This document shows, piece by piece, positions 36,384-49,331 of a DNA stretch of 64,000 nt. The notes under the pieces are model-generated. The model did not search any database. It had not been told where the DNA came from and saw only the letters and a list, made by a program, of their open reading frames with translations. The position numbers were made by a program, and so were the translations under genes. The stretch comes from Polyodon spathula (taxonomy: Eukaryota; Chordata; Actinopteri; Acipenseriformes; Polyodontidae). The DNA lies in NCBI RefSeq assembly GCF_017654505.1, contig NC_054535.1, positions 45,968,664 to 46,032,663 of the forward strand, given 5' to 3'. Position 1 is the stretch's first letter, and every line of letters begins with the position of its first letter.

Positions 36384-36839
36384 TGATGGTTCTAAATATT
36401 TTTAAAGTTAATGCTAACTAGGAAATCTGAAGAAATATAAGTTAATTATTACATTTAAGTACTTTTTCACAAACATAATCACAATAAGAAAATGTCACCT
36501 CTACTATGTACTTGACTTTTCCCAATTGCTATATACCTTGAATGGACTGGAGGGACATGTGCTTTACAGTCCATTACAGTTCATCATGAACTGTGACTTC
36601 ATCACTCAGAATTCGCTTTCAGCAGATGCTTTCTAGGAATGTTCACTGTTGATGCATAATTTACTTTTACTGCTAGTTACAAAAACACCCATGCGTGCCA
36701 TTTATATTAAGAAAGGATTTGAATGCATGAAGGGTCATGTGAGTAATGCATCAGTCAGAGACATCATAAGAAGGTGGGGGGTTTGCCTGTTTGCTGCTCC
36801 ATATAATGTGGGAAAAATCCCCTTGCCAGTCCTGGGGTA
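36384..36839 (+). repeat. Dispersed repeat, copy B
   Basis: Second copy of the repeat at 32538-33021, same orientation, with a deletion of about 31 bases. It encodes a related short peptide (MKGHVSNASVRDI then GVCLFAAPYNVGKIPLPV), which probably has no function. No transposase fragment follows it here. Confidence 0.85.
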
Positions 36840-37755
36840 TTGGGAGGGTGGGAGAGAGGGAGGGATGGGGAAGGAGGGGGCTTGTTGCATCAAATCATGC
36901 CATTCTGACTGCCTACATACTAAATAGTACTACAGGGTTTTGGGGTTTTTTTTTGTCATCACAAATTCACAAAGCTTTTACTAGTATGTTTTGACTAATT
37001 AAATAAATAAAGTTTATTTTAACTACAATCTAAATAGGCCTAACAAGCTTTTTGAACATGGCTTGTTAGCGTTAAACGCTTACGCTTTATTAAATAATGC
37101 ACAACTTTGTAATTCAACTGTATAATTGAACAACATACAAAGTAAAAAATATAGAGCCGTCGAAGTTATACGATCAAGTATAAAATATTGGAACTTAGGC
37201 ACATCATAGTAAATGGTAACGCAATCGTTTTCTGACTGAAAGACGAAAAAAAAAAAAAAAAAAAAAAAAAAAAACAGACATACTTCATCATACGCAGTTG
37301 CCTACGCAAACCGACAGTCAGGAAGTATCAGTGCGCATGTGCACCGAAAAGTTATTTTCTTGAAAGGTAAACTACCAGTTTCATTAAATAATATTTAAAA
37401 AAAAAAAAAAAAAAAAACTCAATCTTCTGAGTTCGATTACCAGCAATGATTAATCACAACAATACAGAAAGGAGCAGTCTAAAGAAGCCTGGCATTACAA
37501 AAATTACATAAAAAGTCCGCCGGAGCAGTGGGGAAGTCCCAAAAGGAAATCCCCCCCCTGCAGTTCTGGAATATTATTAATTTCGCAATGTGATCTGCAT
37601 GTATGTTTGATTGCATTGATTTGCCGCTGGTAGATGTTAGTTACCATTTGTGTACAGGTACTGTAGTTTACAGTAGGTGTTTTATAATTTATAGAGGTGA
37701 ATTTCTGTCCCAACACATTTGGCATGCAAGCGGAATAGCTTGTTAAAGTACTACA
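36840..37755 (+). promoter_or_regulatory. Upstream region and 5' UTR of TNIP2
   Basis: A GGGA-rich tract (36840-36885) and two A-runs (about 37247-37274 and 37397-37417) precede the gene. No TATA box in a convincing position was seen. A few CpGs occur around 37280-37360 (for example cagtgcgcatgtgc). The exact promoter is unknown; TNIP2 orthologues are widely expressed. Confidence 0.3.
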
Positions 37756-40700
37756 ATGTCTTCCCACACCAGCTTCAGCAGCACAGAACCACTGACCCAC
37801 GGATACAATAAAAAAGAAGAGATGGTGGAAGGAATCAAGATGGAAAACGCAATGCTTAAAACCAAACTACAGAGCTATACAACTTTGAGCACTTTTTATC
37901 AGGAAGCAAGACTGGAACTGGCCAAATTGAACCATCACGTCCGCGTACAAGACAATATAATCGGGGACCTAAAGGCGAGGCTAGCAAGATACGAAAATGC
38001 CGCTGTTCATGTGGGAGAAGAAGGGCCTCTGGTTTTCGGACCTTCAAAGTCCTTATTCGAGAATCTCTGTAAGGAAATCGGCAAACTTAAACAGCAACAG
38101 AAGGAAACTGAAATAAATTCTGAGCAGCAACTGGAAACAATGAAACTAGTAAGTGTTATTTTATTATTTATCCGTATGTTTGTTTTCTATTTGTAATGTT
38201 AATACCTCGAACAGTGAAGGCTATGCTGTAGTAAAGTAACGACAAATGATACAGTTGCTGTTTCTAAAAAAAATAAGCATTGTGACGTAGTCTAAGGAAA
38301 ATAAACTATAAGCATACACCATTACGTTTTCGATTTACACATGGAAATACGGTTGAAATCAATTTCCCATTTCCATTGGCAATTTAATCACTGAAACATA
38401 ATCTATCTACTATACTGACATGTATAAATATGATGTTGTACAGTAAACATTCAGAATGGCAACTATAAAATGTATATTTTTGAATGCAGGAGTTTTGCTT
38501 GTAAATGCGGAAATGACATTGTTTCGGACCAGACTGTTGCTGTATATGCGGGCCTTAAACTTTCATAAAAATATATAATAAAAGTAAAACTTATATATTA
38601 CCCATATCGGTCATGGTGAGTTAAGCCTTGCAATACAGTAAGTGATCTGTTCTAATAAATCCCAATCGACTGTAACCAGCCCTAGTTATTCGAGTTTCCT
38701 TGATGACAGTTATTAATACATTATATGGGTTAATAACATGGGCCTCAGTCACACCTGATCATTTTAGTAACAAACCAGAATGACCATGATATGTCATTTA
38801 CCTTTGGGGTGGGTGAATAACTGTCAATAACCAGCAATTTGGTCTGAAATTTCTAATTAGTTAAGCCCCCTTCACACTGGCATGTTCTCCCTGGGTCAGA
38901 CTCAACCCGAGCTGTGACTGGTAGCAGGGTCTACCTGGGTAACAGAAGCAAGCACACAGTGGGTGTGTGATGCCGGGGAAGCAGCAACATTCACATGACC
39001 ACGCTTTTATTTGTTCAGGCTTTCAAGATGAATCTTCAGCCCAAATGTTGATTAGATCAAACGTTTCTTCAGTTTGGCTCATGCTGTGTCTCAATCAACA
39101 GAAATATGGCTAAACAGAATAAACAGAAATGTTCCTTGCAGAAGTGAAACCTTCATGCAAGCGTGGCTGTTACTTCATCTGCTTACTAATGCCCATCATG
39201 TATTTCGTCTCACTTGACCCGGGTCAAAGCTTGTCAACCAAAATTGCTGCCGACCTGGGTGTGACACAGGTAGATTTAGATTTTACACAGGTATGTATTT
39301 CTGAAAAATATAGAAATAATGTTGTTCCTCTAAAGATAGTAACTTTTCTCAGCCTGTTTTTGCATGAAGTGTGGAAACTGCTAGCAATTTTTCCAAAATA
39401 AGTCTATTAAAATGAAAGCGCTTAAAGAAACATTAACATATAATCCATATGCAAAGGCTGACAATCTATAATCTACTTTTTTTTAAATTCAGTAATGTAT
39501 GTACCTCTTTTCAGGATGTATTTGATTATATTACGTGCCTATTATTGTCTTGAATAATTGGAAGGAAACTGGTTTTAAAATCTGATCTAACTACGCACAG
39601 ATCCACTTGAGGGACATCTTTTTATTGGGGTTTACGGTTTTTTTTTTCCCCCACAGGAGGTTTAAAGTTGTTGACAAACTTGCCTTAGTGAACTTTTTTT
39701 ATGTTTATGCTCTGCTTCACTTCCACTGACTTTTATACGAATACCAAAAAAAAGTTTATTGCCGAGATAGATACAGCAAACTGTCATTGTCCAGTTTCAT
39801 CTGTGTTTCATGGCAAAGCATGTATTACTCCAAACTGCTAAAAGACCATTGGTGTTGACTTTTAATTGCAGGAGCTTCAGAAACTACGAAAGGACTTGAG
39901 AGAAAAAGATGAAGAAATCCAGAGAATGATAATTAGACCTCCACATGAGAAAGACCTGGAGATTTTGCGTCTCCGGGGGGTTCTGGCAGAGAAGGAAAGG
40001 GTCCAGACAACCAGGGAGGTGCTGTGTCATTCCCTCACTGATGAGGCAGAGCAGCTCCGGGCCCAGCTGGCTGCCACAGTGGAAGTATGTCAGCAGCTGT
40101 CACAAAGACTGGAGAGTAAACAGAAGAAACATCCTGAATCTGGAGATGAACAGATTCATAGAGAACAATCTAGCAAGGTATGTCAGATCATGGTTACAGA
40201 ATTAAAAATACCCTATAAACAATTATTATTTATTATTATTTAGGCCCAGGATTTTCTACCAAACCCAATAGTGTCATGTTTACTGACGGTAAGGGGTGGT
40301 AGGCATATTCATGCAGGTTTAATCCAGTATTATTTAATTTCATGGAAAATAGCCAAATGTGTATCAAAAGCTGTTTTGGGAATTTCACAGAGCTGATATT
40401 GAAACTGAGAAAACTAAAACTAGTAACTGCCCATTTGAAGGTGAAAGTTTTTCTAATTATTAATCATTTTGATAGTTTTGTTCATGGATGTCAAAAGCTT
40501 TAGTACATCTTTTACCAGTAGTGAAATGTCTTTCTCTGCTACAGCATAAGTAGGGACTTTCCAAAAGCAAGTGTAAACATGGATTTTTAAAAATTTATTT
40601 ATATATTTATTTCAGGGGATTCTTTTTATAAAATTACCTGAAAGTATACCATGTGTATTTTGACAAACTAACCTTAAAAATAATTAAAATAGTAAATGTT

Positions 40701-42104
40701 ATCCTGACCACAGTTTATAATATGCAAAAATAAACTAAATAACAATACTTTCTATTCCCCCCCCCCCCCCCCCCCCCCCACAGCTTCAGTGTGCAGACTC
40801 TAATGAGACTGCTCATCTTAAGGCTATAGTATGCCAGCTACAGGAAGAAAATAAAGCTTTACAGCAGAAAGTGGCTCATGTAAGTTATTTCTTAAACTAC
40901 AGTATTTTGAATGCTGTTTAAAAGACATTTGAGTTGACAAGCTTATATAATTTATATGTTAAAGACAATGTTGTTCTGTTTTGTGCCACAGGTAGAAAGC
41001 TTGAATGCCAAGTGGCAGAAGTATGATGCTAGCAGGGAAGAGTATGTGAAAGGACTGTGTCAGAATCTGAAAGTGAATCCAAAGCAAGGCTTTGGCTCGG
41101 TGCAGACCAACATGGACATGATGCAGCAGGAGATCCTGAGGCTTAACCAACTGCTGGAAGACAAGATGAAGGAATGCAACAGGTTCAGCAGTGAAACCAG
41201 GAAAACGGACAGAGAACGCATCCAAATGCTTGAACAGCAGGTACTTTTTCACACGTACATTTCTTAAATACAATTCTTAAAAGTTGTAAAGGCACTACTT
41301 TGAAGCGAAGGCATACTGCTAACAAGAAACTACTCAAACTGCAATTTAACAGCTCCATCTGCATCTCGTTAGTTGTATACAATATCTTTATTCTTAAGGA
41401 AAGTTGCTTTTGCTTGAATCCAATGGGGGACTCTTCGATCCTGTTTTAGCAGAATTGTTATTAACTCCTAACTATACATTCCTTGTGAGGGACCAATAGG
41501 CTAGAACCCTAACAGTGATAGAAGAATAACATCCGGTTATAATCGCTTCTTTTGTTTTTCAGGTTCTCATTTATAAAGATGATTTTAAGTCTGAGCGAGC
41601 TGATAGAGAGAGGGCACAAAGCAAAATACAAGATCTTCAGGAAGATATAGTCCGTTTAGAGCTGCAGCTGCGAAGACAGGTAATTGAAAATTCTAATATT
41701 CATCAATGATTTAAGAAAGCAATATTAACATTTGGAACTTTAAAAAAGTAATTATTTGTAATATTGAAAAAATATTAACAAATAAATAACCCACACCTTT
41801 AATTTGTTAGGATGCAGGAGATCAAGCTGCCCCCTACAGAATACACATTGGCAGTAGGAACCTTATGCACATAGAGACAGGTGCTGCTGAAGTGTTGCTG
41901 GGCAATAGCCCTGATCAATCAGGAGCAAACAGATCAAGCTCCCAGTCGACTCCAGCAACAAAGGATTCTCCAGCAACAAACAGGAGTTCAAGATCAGAGC
42001 ACAGAGCACAGACTGACTTACAGTGTCCACGCTGTTTTGTAGTTTATAACGAGGAACAGACGACTGCATTTCTGAAACATTGCACAGAATGTGCGGAACT
42101 GTAA
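37756..42104 (+). CDS. tnip2: TNFAIP3-interacting protein 2 (ABIN-2), complete
   Basis: Six phase-0 coding exons: 37756-38148, 39872-40177, 40784-40879, 40992-41240, 41563-41679 and 41811-42104; 484 residues versus about 429 in human. The start ATG has A at -3. The protein is mostly coiled coil. Residues about 354-367 ([14 protein letters not shown]) are the UBAN motif, which binds linear/K63 ubiquitin chains. The C terminus has a zinc finger: C459, C462 (LQCPRC), H477 and C481 or C478 (KHCTEC). RIHIGS at the start of the last exon matches human TNIP2. TNIP2 is a cytosolic adaptor that stabilises TPL2 (MAP3K8) with p105 and restrains NF-kappaB signalling through A20. It is convergent with FAM193A downstream. 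The identification is from motifs; TNIP1/TNIP3 fit less well because they lack this C-terminal finger. Confidence 0.95.
40757..40779 (+). repeat. C23 run forming the polypyrimidine tract of TNIP2 exon 3
   Basis: Twenty-three consecutive C residues end directly before ACAG, the splice acceptor of coding exon 3 (40784). Confidence 0.9.
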
Positions 42105-42681
42105 AACAAAGAAACAAGAAAACTATCCAAGGAGACGATATGTAACCATTGAAGTAACAGCACTACTTTGTATGGTTTCAAATACCTGCTACAATGCTGT
42201 TGTCAGAAATAGCTACAGTCTTGCTGCTTTTACAGCATCCTTAACTGTTGTGTAGTGCCCTACTTCTCTGTGTCTTCACTACTACAAAATACACCCAATA
42301 TATTCCAAATGTCAGTTTATACAGGTGTTTACTGGAGTTGAGACTGTTGGTTAGAGTGACAGATAGTGGGTTACATGACCCAAAGCTGCAGGCTACAATG
42401 TGACAATTGACTGCTAGAGTATTGCCCTGTTTTGTGAATAATAGCACATGCTATTTTTGGTCATGTGACACTATGTTGGTAAAATGAAGCAAAATAATTT
42501 TCTTCTGATTTTAAAATAGTGTTTTTTTTTTCTGTTTCGTCTGTTTATGCATTTCTGAACTTTATATATCTTTCTTATCGACTCACAAACTGTCGCAACT
42601 GTGTGCTCCAAAAGGCCAGTTGTACTTGTGAGATTTTATTGTGAGAAGCAACAGAAACAGATATTCTCAGAGCACATGTCT

Positions 42682-42687
42682 AATAAA
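42682..42687 (+). terminator. Poly(A) signal of TNIP2
   Basis: AATAAA lies about 580 bases after the TAA stop. Further AATAAA hexamers near 42760 could also serve. Confidence 0.55.
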
Positions 42688-43104
42688 GCTGTAGCCAGTT
42701 ACAGAATCTCTTTTTCAAGTAAGATGTTAGTGGGGGTTTTATCATTGTGCTGTCCATAATAATAAATGTTTACTTATTGCACTTTTTTGTTGTTTATGTA
42801 CAGTAAGTCTAAAAGAACAGTAAGCTTGGGATAAGTGCTGGTGTAATACCTTGGTGCTTGTTTTGTGTACATATTGTAAATGGTAATATATTTAATTTAA
42901 TAGTAATAGCTTCTTTTCTTAGAATACATAATTCAGTGTTAAGGGAAATTTAATAATAACAATAATTTGTTGTTTTTTAGCTGAAATGTTATGTAAGACT
43001 TACACAGACAATGTCCACTCTGCTACATGGACAATATAGGGGGAAACCAGGCTCTATACACAAGTCACTCTACTCAAGAGTGACACACATTTTTGTGTAG
43101 TCCA

Positions 43105-43426
43105 CAGCAGTGCCCAAAAGCAACACCTATAATTTTAGGATTGAGACATTAATTAATTAAAAAAAAAAACAATATGAACACAATTTAGATATGTTATTTA
43201 ACATCTGGAAAATTATAGTGCAAAAGTACCATAAGCCATAGTAGTAGTCCTGTATTTCATGTTTGATTTTTTTTTCAATTTGTCAGTTTTTCGTTAAGTA
43301 TATGGAAAACTACAAAGCGATATGTAATTCAGTATGTTAACATAATGTTACTCAGGTTTTCATTTGACTTTATTAAGCAAATTTTGTTAATTCTATAGGG
43401 TGATGCAAAACTGTTGGCTACAGCTG
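43105..43426. mobile_element. MITE related to the 21558 element
   Basis: The right end GCAAAACTGTTGGCTACAGCTG, shortened here to its key part GTTGGCTACAGCTG followed by TA, matches the 21558 MITE terminus. Internal phrases such as ataagccatagtagtag are also shared. The left end (cagcagtgcccaaaag) is degenerate, so that boundary is approximate. Confidence 0.6.
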
Positions 43427-46162
43427 TACTTCTACTAATTCAGGAATACAGATTTCTAATAATTTCAGAAGTTATATGAGTACAGAAAACAGATTTTCAA
43501 TTGTTTTCAAGGTTCCAACAAAGTGAAAATGATTGTCAGTATCTGGTATCTGGAGGCATACAACTAACTTAAATTGTCCTAATTTGGGTGTCTAATTAAA
43601 CAAAATAATCTCTGAGTTCTTTTCAGCTCCTCAAATTAAGACTGAGTACAGGGTCCTAACAGCAATCAAGTATATACTGTGTAGCAATCAGACCTTATTG
43701 CTAGTACCATTTTAACCCACTGACTAAACATGTCATTTGATTTGTTTTTTGTAATTTATGTGGACTGATTTATAAGTTTGTCATAAGATACAAACATTAT
43801 TTAAATGTTTATATAAAATGTGTAATGTTAATAATAATTGTATACAGTATTGTTACTTTAAAATAATATTTTTTATAATAAAAACATGTTTCAGTCTATG
43901 GTGCACTGCAGTTGTTTTTTGTGTGGCCATAGGCATCATGAATCATCTTTGGACATCCCAGCATTTTCTCTGAACTGGCAATGTCCCCAGAATCACAACA
44001 TATGCAAAAGTGCATTCACAAACATGGAATATAGAGACAGTAACAGAAAGTTGCCTCTTGACTATTACACTTGTAACCAAAATCTCCTAGGCAACATGAC
44101 TTGTTTCACATAGTGTTTAAAAGCATATGTATTACTCCCAAAGACCCCCAATTTTTTTTTAAATCCCATCATTACCAACTTGCATCATAACTCAGCCTGT
44201 TTACTATTATCATTTATTAAATTTCATAAGTGTGGAGTATAAGAATAAACTTGCCTTCCTTGAGTTACAGTGTATTTATCACACTTCTTAATTTAACTAT
44301 AATTGTACAAACCTGTTTAAGTTTGTTCCAATACCCTGGCCAGATTAAAAATGAAAGTTTATGATAGTGCTGCTAATAGTATGTCAGCAACATCATTTTG
44401 GTTTTATCCAGGCTCCATGGCAAAAATCAATTATTTGGGGATTGGAGTGTCCTACCCCACAGTCAGTTTAATGAAACAGAATTAGTAGGTTTAGGAGTTA
44501 CTGTAGCTGTTTTGTTTGGATTTTCAAAAGCACATAATGTAGCAATATAGCAATTCTGCACTACATCCAATGATGATCTCTGACACAAGAAAATGAGAGG
44601 ACCGCAAAACCATTTTCCGTTTAAGTAAATGGTTTAAAAATGCACGAACCCACACTGAAGGTTAAGCTATGATACTGGAACTTTAATGCTGCTCCCATCG
44701 ATTTCACAGACACAACATCAGAGAGAGTGGGTTGAAACTTTTTGACAGCAGTCTATCTAACTTTGAAAGTTATACACAGACAAAAGGGACATTTTCTGTT
44801 ATTTCCCTTTTCCCAAATGCAGAATTATGGATCATTTATTTTTTATTTTATTTTCAGGTTTGCTTCGGTATCCGATTCTGACTTGACATTTCTCACAAAG
44901 GAAGAATGGGAAAACACTGCACAGCCCACACTATGCTCATAGACATGACATGTATGAGTTCATTAGACTCAGCAATTTACACAGACACATTGTGAAACCA
45001 TTTCTGGTTTCATCACACAGATATGCTTTAATAAAAACATTTTATTAAAAAAAAATCCCCAAACTTTTGAAACCTCTCGATTCCTTTTCTGAAACATGAT
45101 TGTGATTTACTCATAAAACTGTGTATGTAACACAAGATGCCTTAAAATGATGTTCCAGGATTTATAAAGATTTCGAATGCAGCTAGGACATTTGAGGGAT
45201 TTACTGAATATTTTTTATAGCTTTTTTTTTCCCCCACTACAATTGGATATGGTAATTTTTTTTATTTTTTTTTTTTTAATAAAAACAAGAGGGAGTTTCT
45301 ATCAAGAGAAGACACTTTCTGATGCTAAGGACAATTTTAACTTCTATTGTTTTATGATAGCTGGAAGGCATATACAGATTATGCTAGGAATAACCTTGTG
45401 GTATATACAAAGCAGCCATATTAGAATCATATATGCCAGGGATTCCCCCTCCCACGAGTTACAGGTCCACCTACACTATTCTTTTTGACCCCTTATGGAT
45501 TCCCTTTGGTCTCTTGCTGAATACAGACCCCCTCCCCCTCCCCCACCATACTTACATTGGAACAATTAGGTCACAAAGGGACAGCAAAAGATTCTTAGAA
45601 GCATACCATTTTTGTCATTCATTCAGAACCTGCAAAGTGCCAAAAAAAAGGTCCAGCTTATTTTCAACAAAGCCTGATTGTCATCATAAAGTTCAGAAAT
45701 GTATTGGGTGTAGTTGTGAATTTTAAGTTTAAACATCCTGAAAAAGGTAATGTCTTCTTTAGATGAACAGAACTCTTGTAATCTTATGAATGAATACATC
45801 AGTGTTTCTTCATATTTTCTTTACTTACCAGCTTCAGAAAGCTTTCATTTCCAGTGTTTGCTTTGGTACCGGGGGGTTATTAGATAACAAAGGAATAACT
45901 TCCGTTGATACACAGACAGTAGACTTGTGGTTACACTCATTTATTTCAGTTTGTGAATCCATATATTGTGGGAATTTCCCATAAATGAAGGGAGTTCCCA
46001 TAGATCCGAGAGTTAGTCTGTACTTCCATTTGAAAGCCGAAAGCACTTGAAGGTTGAAGCATTTATGTATTATTATTGGGTTTGTTTGTTTTTAATATAA
46101 AATCAAACATTTTCATGGCATACAAAATAAGCATTGATTCCAGTAATTGTCGCTGAATTCTC

Positions 46163-46198
46163 TTTTTGTGGAAAATCTATCCAGATTTTCCACAAAAA
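46163..46198. repeat. Perfect 16-bp hairpin
   Basis: TTTTTGTGGAAAATCT, a 4-base loop (ATCC), then the exact complement AGATTTTCCACAAAAA. Confidence 0.85.
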
Positions 46199-49100
46199 AT
46201 AAAATAATGTTTTTTTTACAGTTGCCACAGGCAATCCCTTTTAGCGTGTAACACATTTAGCACATATCTTTAAAGTAAATGTGTTTGCAGTATTGCGGCA
46301 TTGCCAGTAACATGTTAGACCCATTGAAATGTCAAAGTGAAATAAGGGTTGGCTATAGCTATTGATTAAAGGGACGAGTTCTTAGAAAAGCTACATTTAC
46401 AATGATAATGTAGGTTTAAACACCACATGGTCATTGTTCTTTAGAGCACTTCCTCTGCTTTATCAGTTACATTTGTTCAAGATCTGCCCCAATTCAATGA
46501 ATAGTTGGATATAAGTTTCCCAATAGTTTTGCATGTGCTATGTGAACCGCCACTCTGCGATTCATTTCTAACATGGGGAAATAGTTAAAAGCCCAGTGCC
46601 TAGTCAAGTTGGTCTTGCTTTATAAGTAGAATTCTATCCTGTGCACCTGTACTTGACTCAGAAATTGTAAACATCTTATCAGAACATCTATTTGACAGTA
46701 ATTTGAGATTTAATAAGATTTGCATAGACCTAATATTGTGCACGGTAAACATATTGTCAGAACTCAAAGTGCCAGAAAAAGAATAGCTTGCTCTGAAGAT
46801 CAGTTTGTCAATTATATTGTATATTAACAATATTAAAAAGAAAACATTATGCAATCGTAATATATAGAAAAGTTACTGACATTATTTTACTGCTCTGAAG
46901 ATGCCATGAGTAGAGGTTATTTAACATTGTAAAGGCGCACAGTAAGCTTGAATTTTGGATGTATCCATTTCAAAACATTATTAAACTGAGCTTTAAACAA
47001 CGAAGGATGTGCTTTTTTCAAAAGTTGGAATAAGAAAAAACTATACAAAATTATGTATAATTTTAATTCAAGGTGTTGAATTTCTTAACAATCACAGGGT
47101 AACTTCATCTACCCTATGCAATAAAGCAGCAAGATGTTTATAGTGGTGTTTTTATTTTCATGGCAATTGTACTTTTTAATCTCTCTGTTTTCTTCCATTT
47201 TTTATTAGTGTCAATTCAAATAGTCATTGGATAATTATCTGGCATACAGTCATGAAACTCTTATTTAATATAACGATTCACGACAGATTTAACCAATAGA
47301 CACAGTGACATTATGAATAAACTATATATGTTAAGGCATATTAGTAAGCCAGGATTTTTCAGTAAAAGGATTGCCCAGGTAGTTCAACACACAATTAAAT
47401 TAGTTTGACCTCAATAAACCTTAAAATACTATTTTATATGTTGAAAATTTTGGTGAGAAAGTTACCCCCCTCCTTCATTTTTTACCTTTCATTGTTTCTT
47501 AGGAAGATGAACTGTAGGTCATTTTTAACCACACACAAAATCATAGTGAAATGACAGGAAGTGGGAAATAACAAAGGAACTTTAGATTATATATGATATT
47601 TGACGCCAAAAGTTTCCCTTTCTTGTACGTAGGTGTTTCCACAGACTGTGGTTATGCACTGTCTCATTACCTATCTTTAGAAAGACTCTTCCTGAGCCTC
47701 AACTTAAAGCAACAAACTTACTTTGGGTAGCACACTGGGGTATATAGCAGGTCATGTTGGAACTTCAGTGTTCCTATGATATCATGTTATAGCCGAGAAG
47801 AACTGGACATCACTAACATTCTACCTCATGCCTCTTATATTTTACTGCTGAACTTATGATTCAACCTTCCTCCTCACAACTTTCAAAACAATATTCGTTG
47901 TGTATTTCTTTTTGTATGCAAATATAATACATCTTACCCATGTTGTTTTGTCAAGAGACATGGGGTCATATTACCTTAGGTATGTACATCAAAATTCAAT
48001 TTACAATTTAATCTGCCTTTTGTAAAAATAAATAAAACTATTAATAATGTACCATAACAAGTAACAAACAACATAGGCACACATTTGAGGCCTTAACCTT
48101 ACAAGTTGTTTGTTGGTTTTTTTGTAAGAATAGTAGTTTTAAATTACAAAACTGGAACAAATTGCTTTGTGGTGTAAAGACCTTGATAAATCGTCTGCTA
48201 CAGTAATTTGATAAATCCACATCTGTATTGATTTCAAAGTAATTCTTTTTCAAAATCAAATGAAAAACTACAATTGTCACAAAATATATGTTAACAGAAA
48301 GTATAGAGAATTGTGAAATGAAAAAGAAAAATATACAGGTCATCACATATTCATAGTATTTCAATACCGGTACTGTATAGATTTTTAATTTTTTGTATTA
48401 TTATTATTATTATATATAGATATGACTATCTGGAATATCTAGCCCACTAGATCATGCCAGGCTAAATAAGTGTTTTCAATTGATTGAGGCAATTGTAAAA
48501 CATACAGATTTACCCAAATATGCAACTAGCATATTATTTATTGAAAAAGTTGACCAGGAATGTATTATTATTTTAAAATAACCAGTAAAACCAGTAAAAC
48601 TGGACTTCTGCAAGACTCAATATCAAAGCTTTGTAAAATACACTTTTTCTCACAGTGAAAAAGTTCAGATTTCGTTAAACACACCTATTAGAATCCCCTA
48701 GACAAACTTTAGTACAGTTGATACACCTCTGTCTTACACTTAGCATTTCACATAAGTATACCTTTGATTTTTTTTTGTATGAATGTTTGAAAAGAAACAA
48801 CCTACAAACTGAATGTGTGCTATGTTTTCCCCCAAATAAGGACTTTTTTTCATGACATCACTTTAGCTGTCACAGTACAATGAGTCAGACTTCCTGCCCC
48901 AGATTGTACGCTCTGAATGAATCAACCAAAGACAGTCCTGTCCTTTGTATATTTGTCTTTATATATCCACTAATGTGTGAATATAGAAAAAGAAAATGGA
49001 CGTTTGATCATTTAAAACCTGTGAGTCAACACTGGAAATAAAAAAAAAAACCATAGCCGTCTGATTAAGAAGAACTGAAAATATACTGCAGTAATGATTA

Positions 49101-49262
49101 GTGGTATACTCGGAACCAAAATTAAGAATCGAGTTTAAAGTTAACGTTTAACTTTGGCCACATAATTACCACACAGTTAGTATTAAAAAGTTAAAAGTAT
49201 GTATCAAGGCCAAGAAACTTGAGCAAAAGAATAAGTCAGTTCTTATTGGTTATGCAATATAT

Positions 49263-49294
49263 ATCATATATATATATATATATATATATCTATA

Positions 49295-49327
<33 letters not shown>
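49263..49327 (+). repeat. (TA)n microsatellite flanking a Tc1-like element
   Basis: Interrupted TA dinucleotides run up to the left end of the element at 49328. Confidence 0.85.

Positions 49328-49331
<4 letters not shown>

Larger units (their letters stand above)
42700..49262. other. Gene-poor region between convergent genes
   Basis: No gene was recognised. Contents: a probable nonautonomous repeat at about 43105-43426 whose right end (GGTGATGCAAAACTGTTGGC) matches the 21558 MITE; a perfect hairpin at 46163-46198; and poly-T/poly-A stretches. Short frames such as 44861-44942 have an acceptor-like start but no recognisable product. Confidence 0.45.

Noticed and set aside
44861..44942. Frame FASVSDSDLTFLTKEEWENT after a ttttcag acceptor
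   Set aside because: No upstream partner exon, no poly(A) context that decides it and no recognised family.
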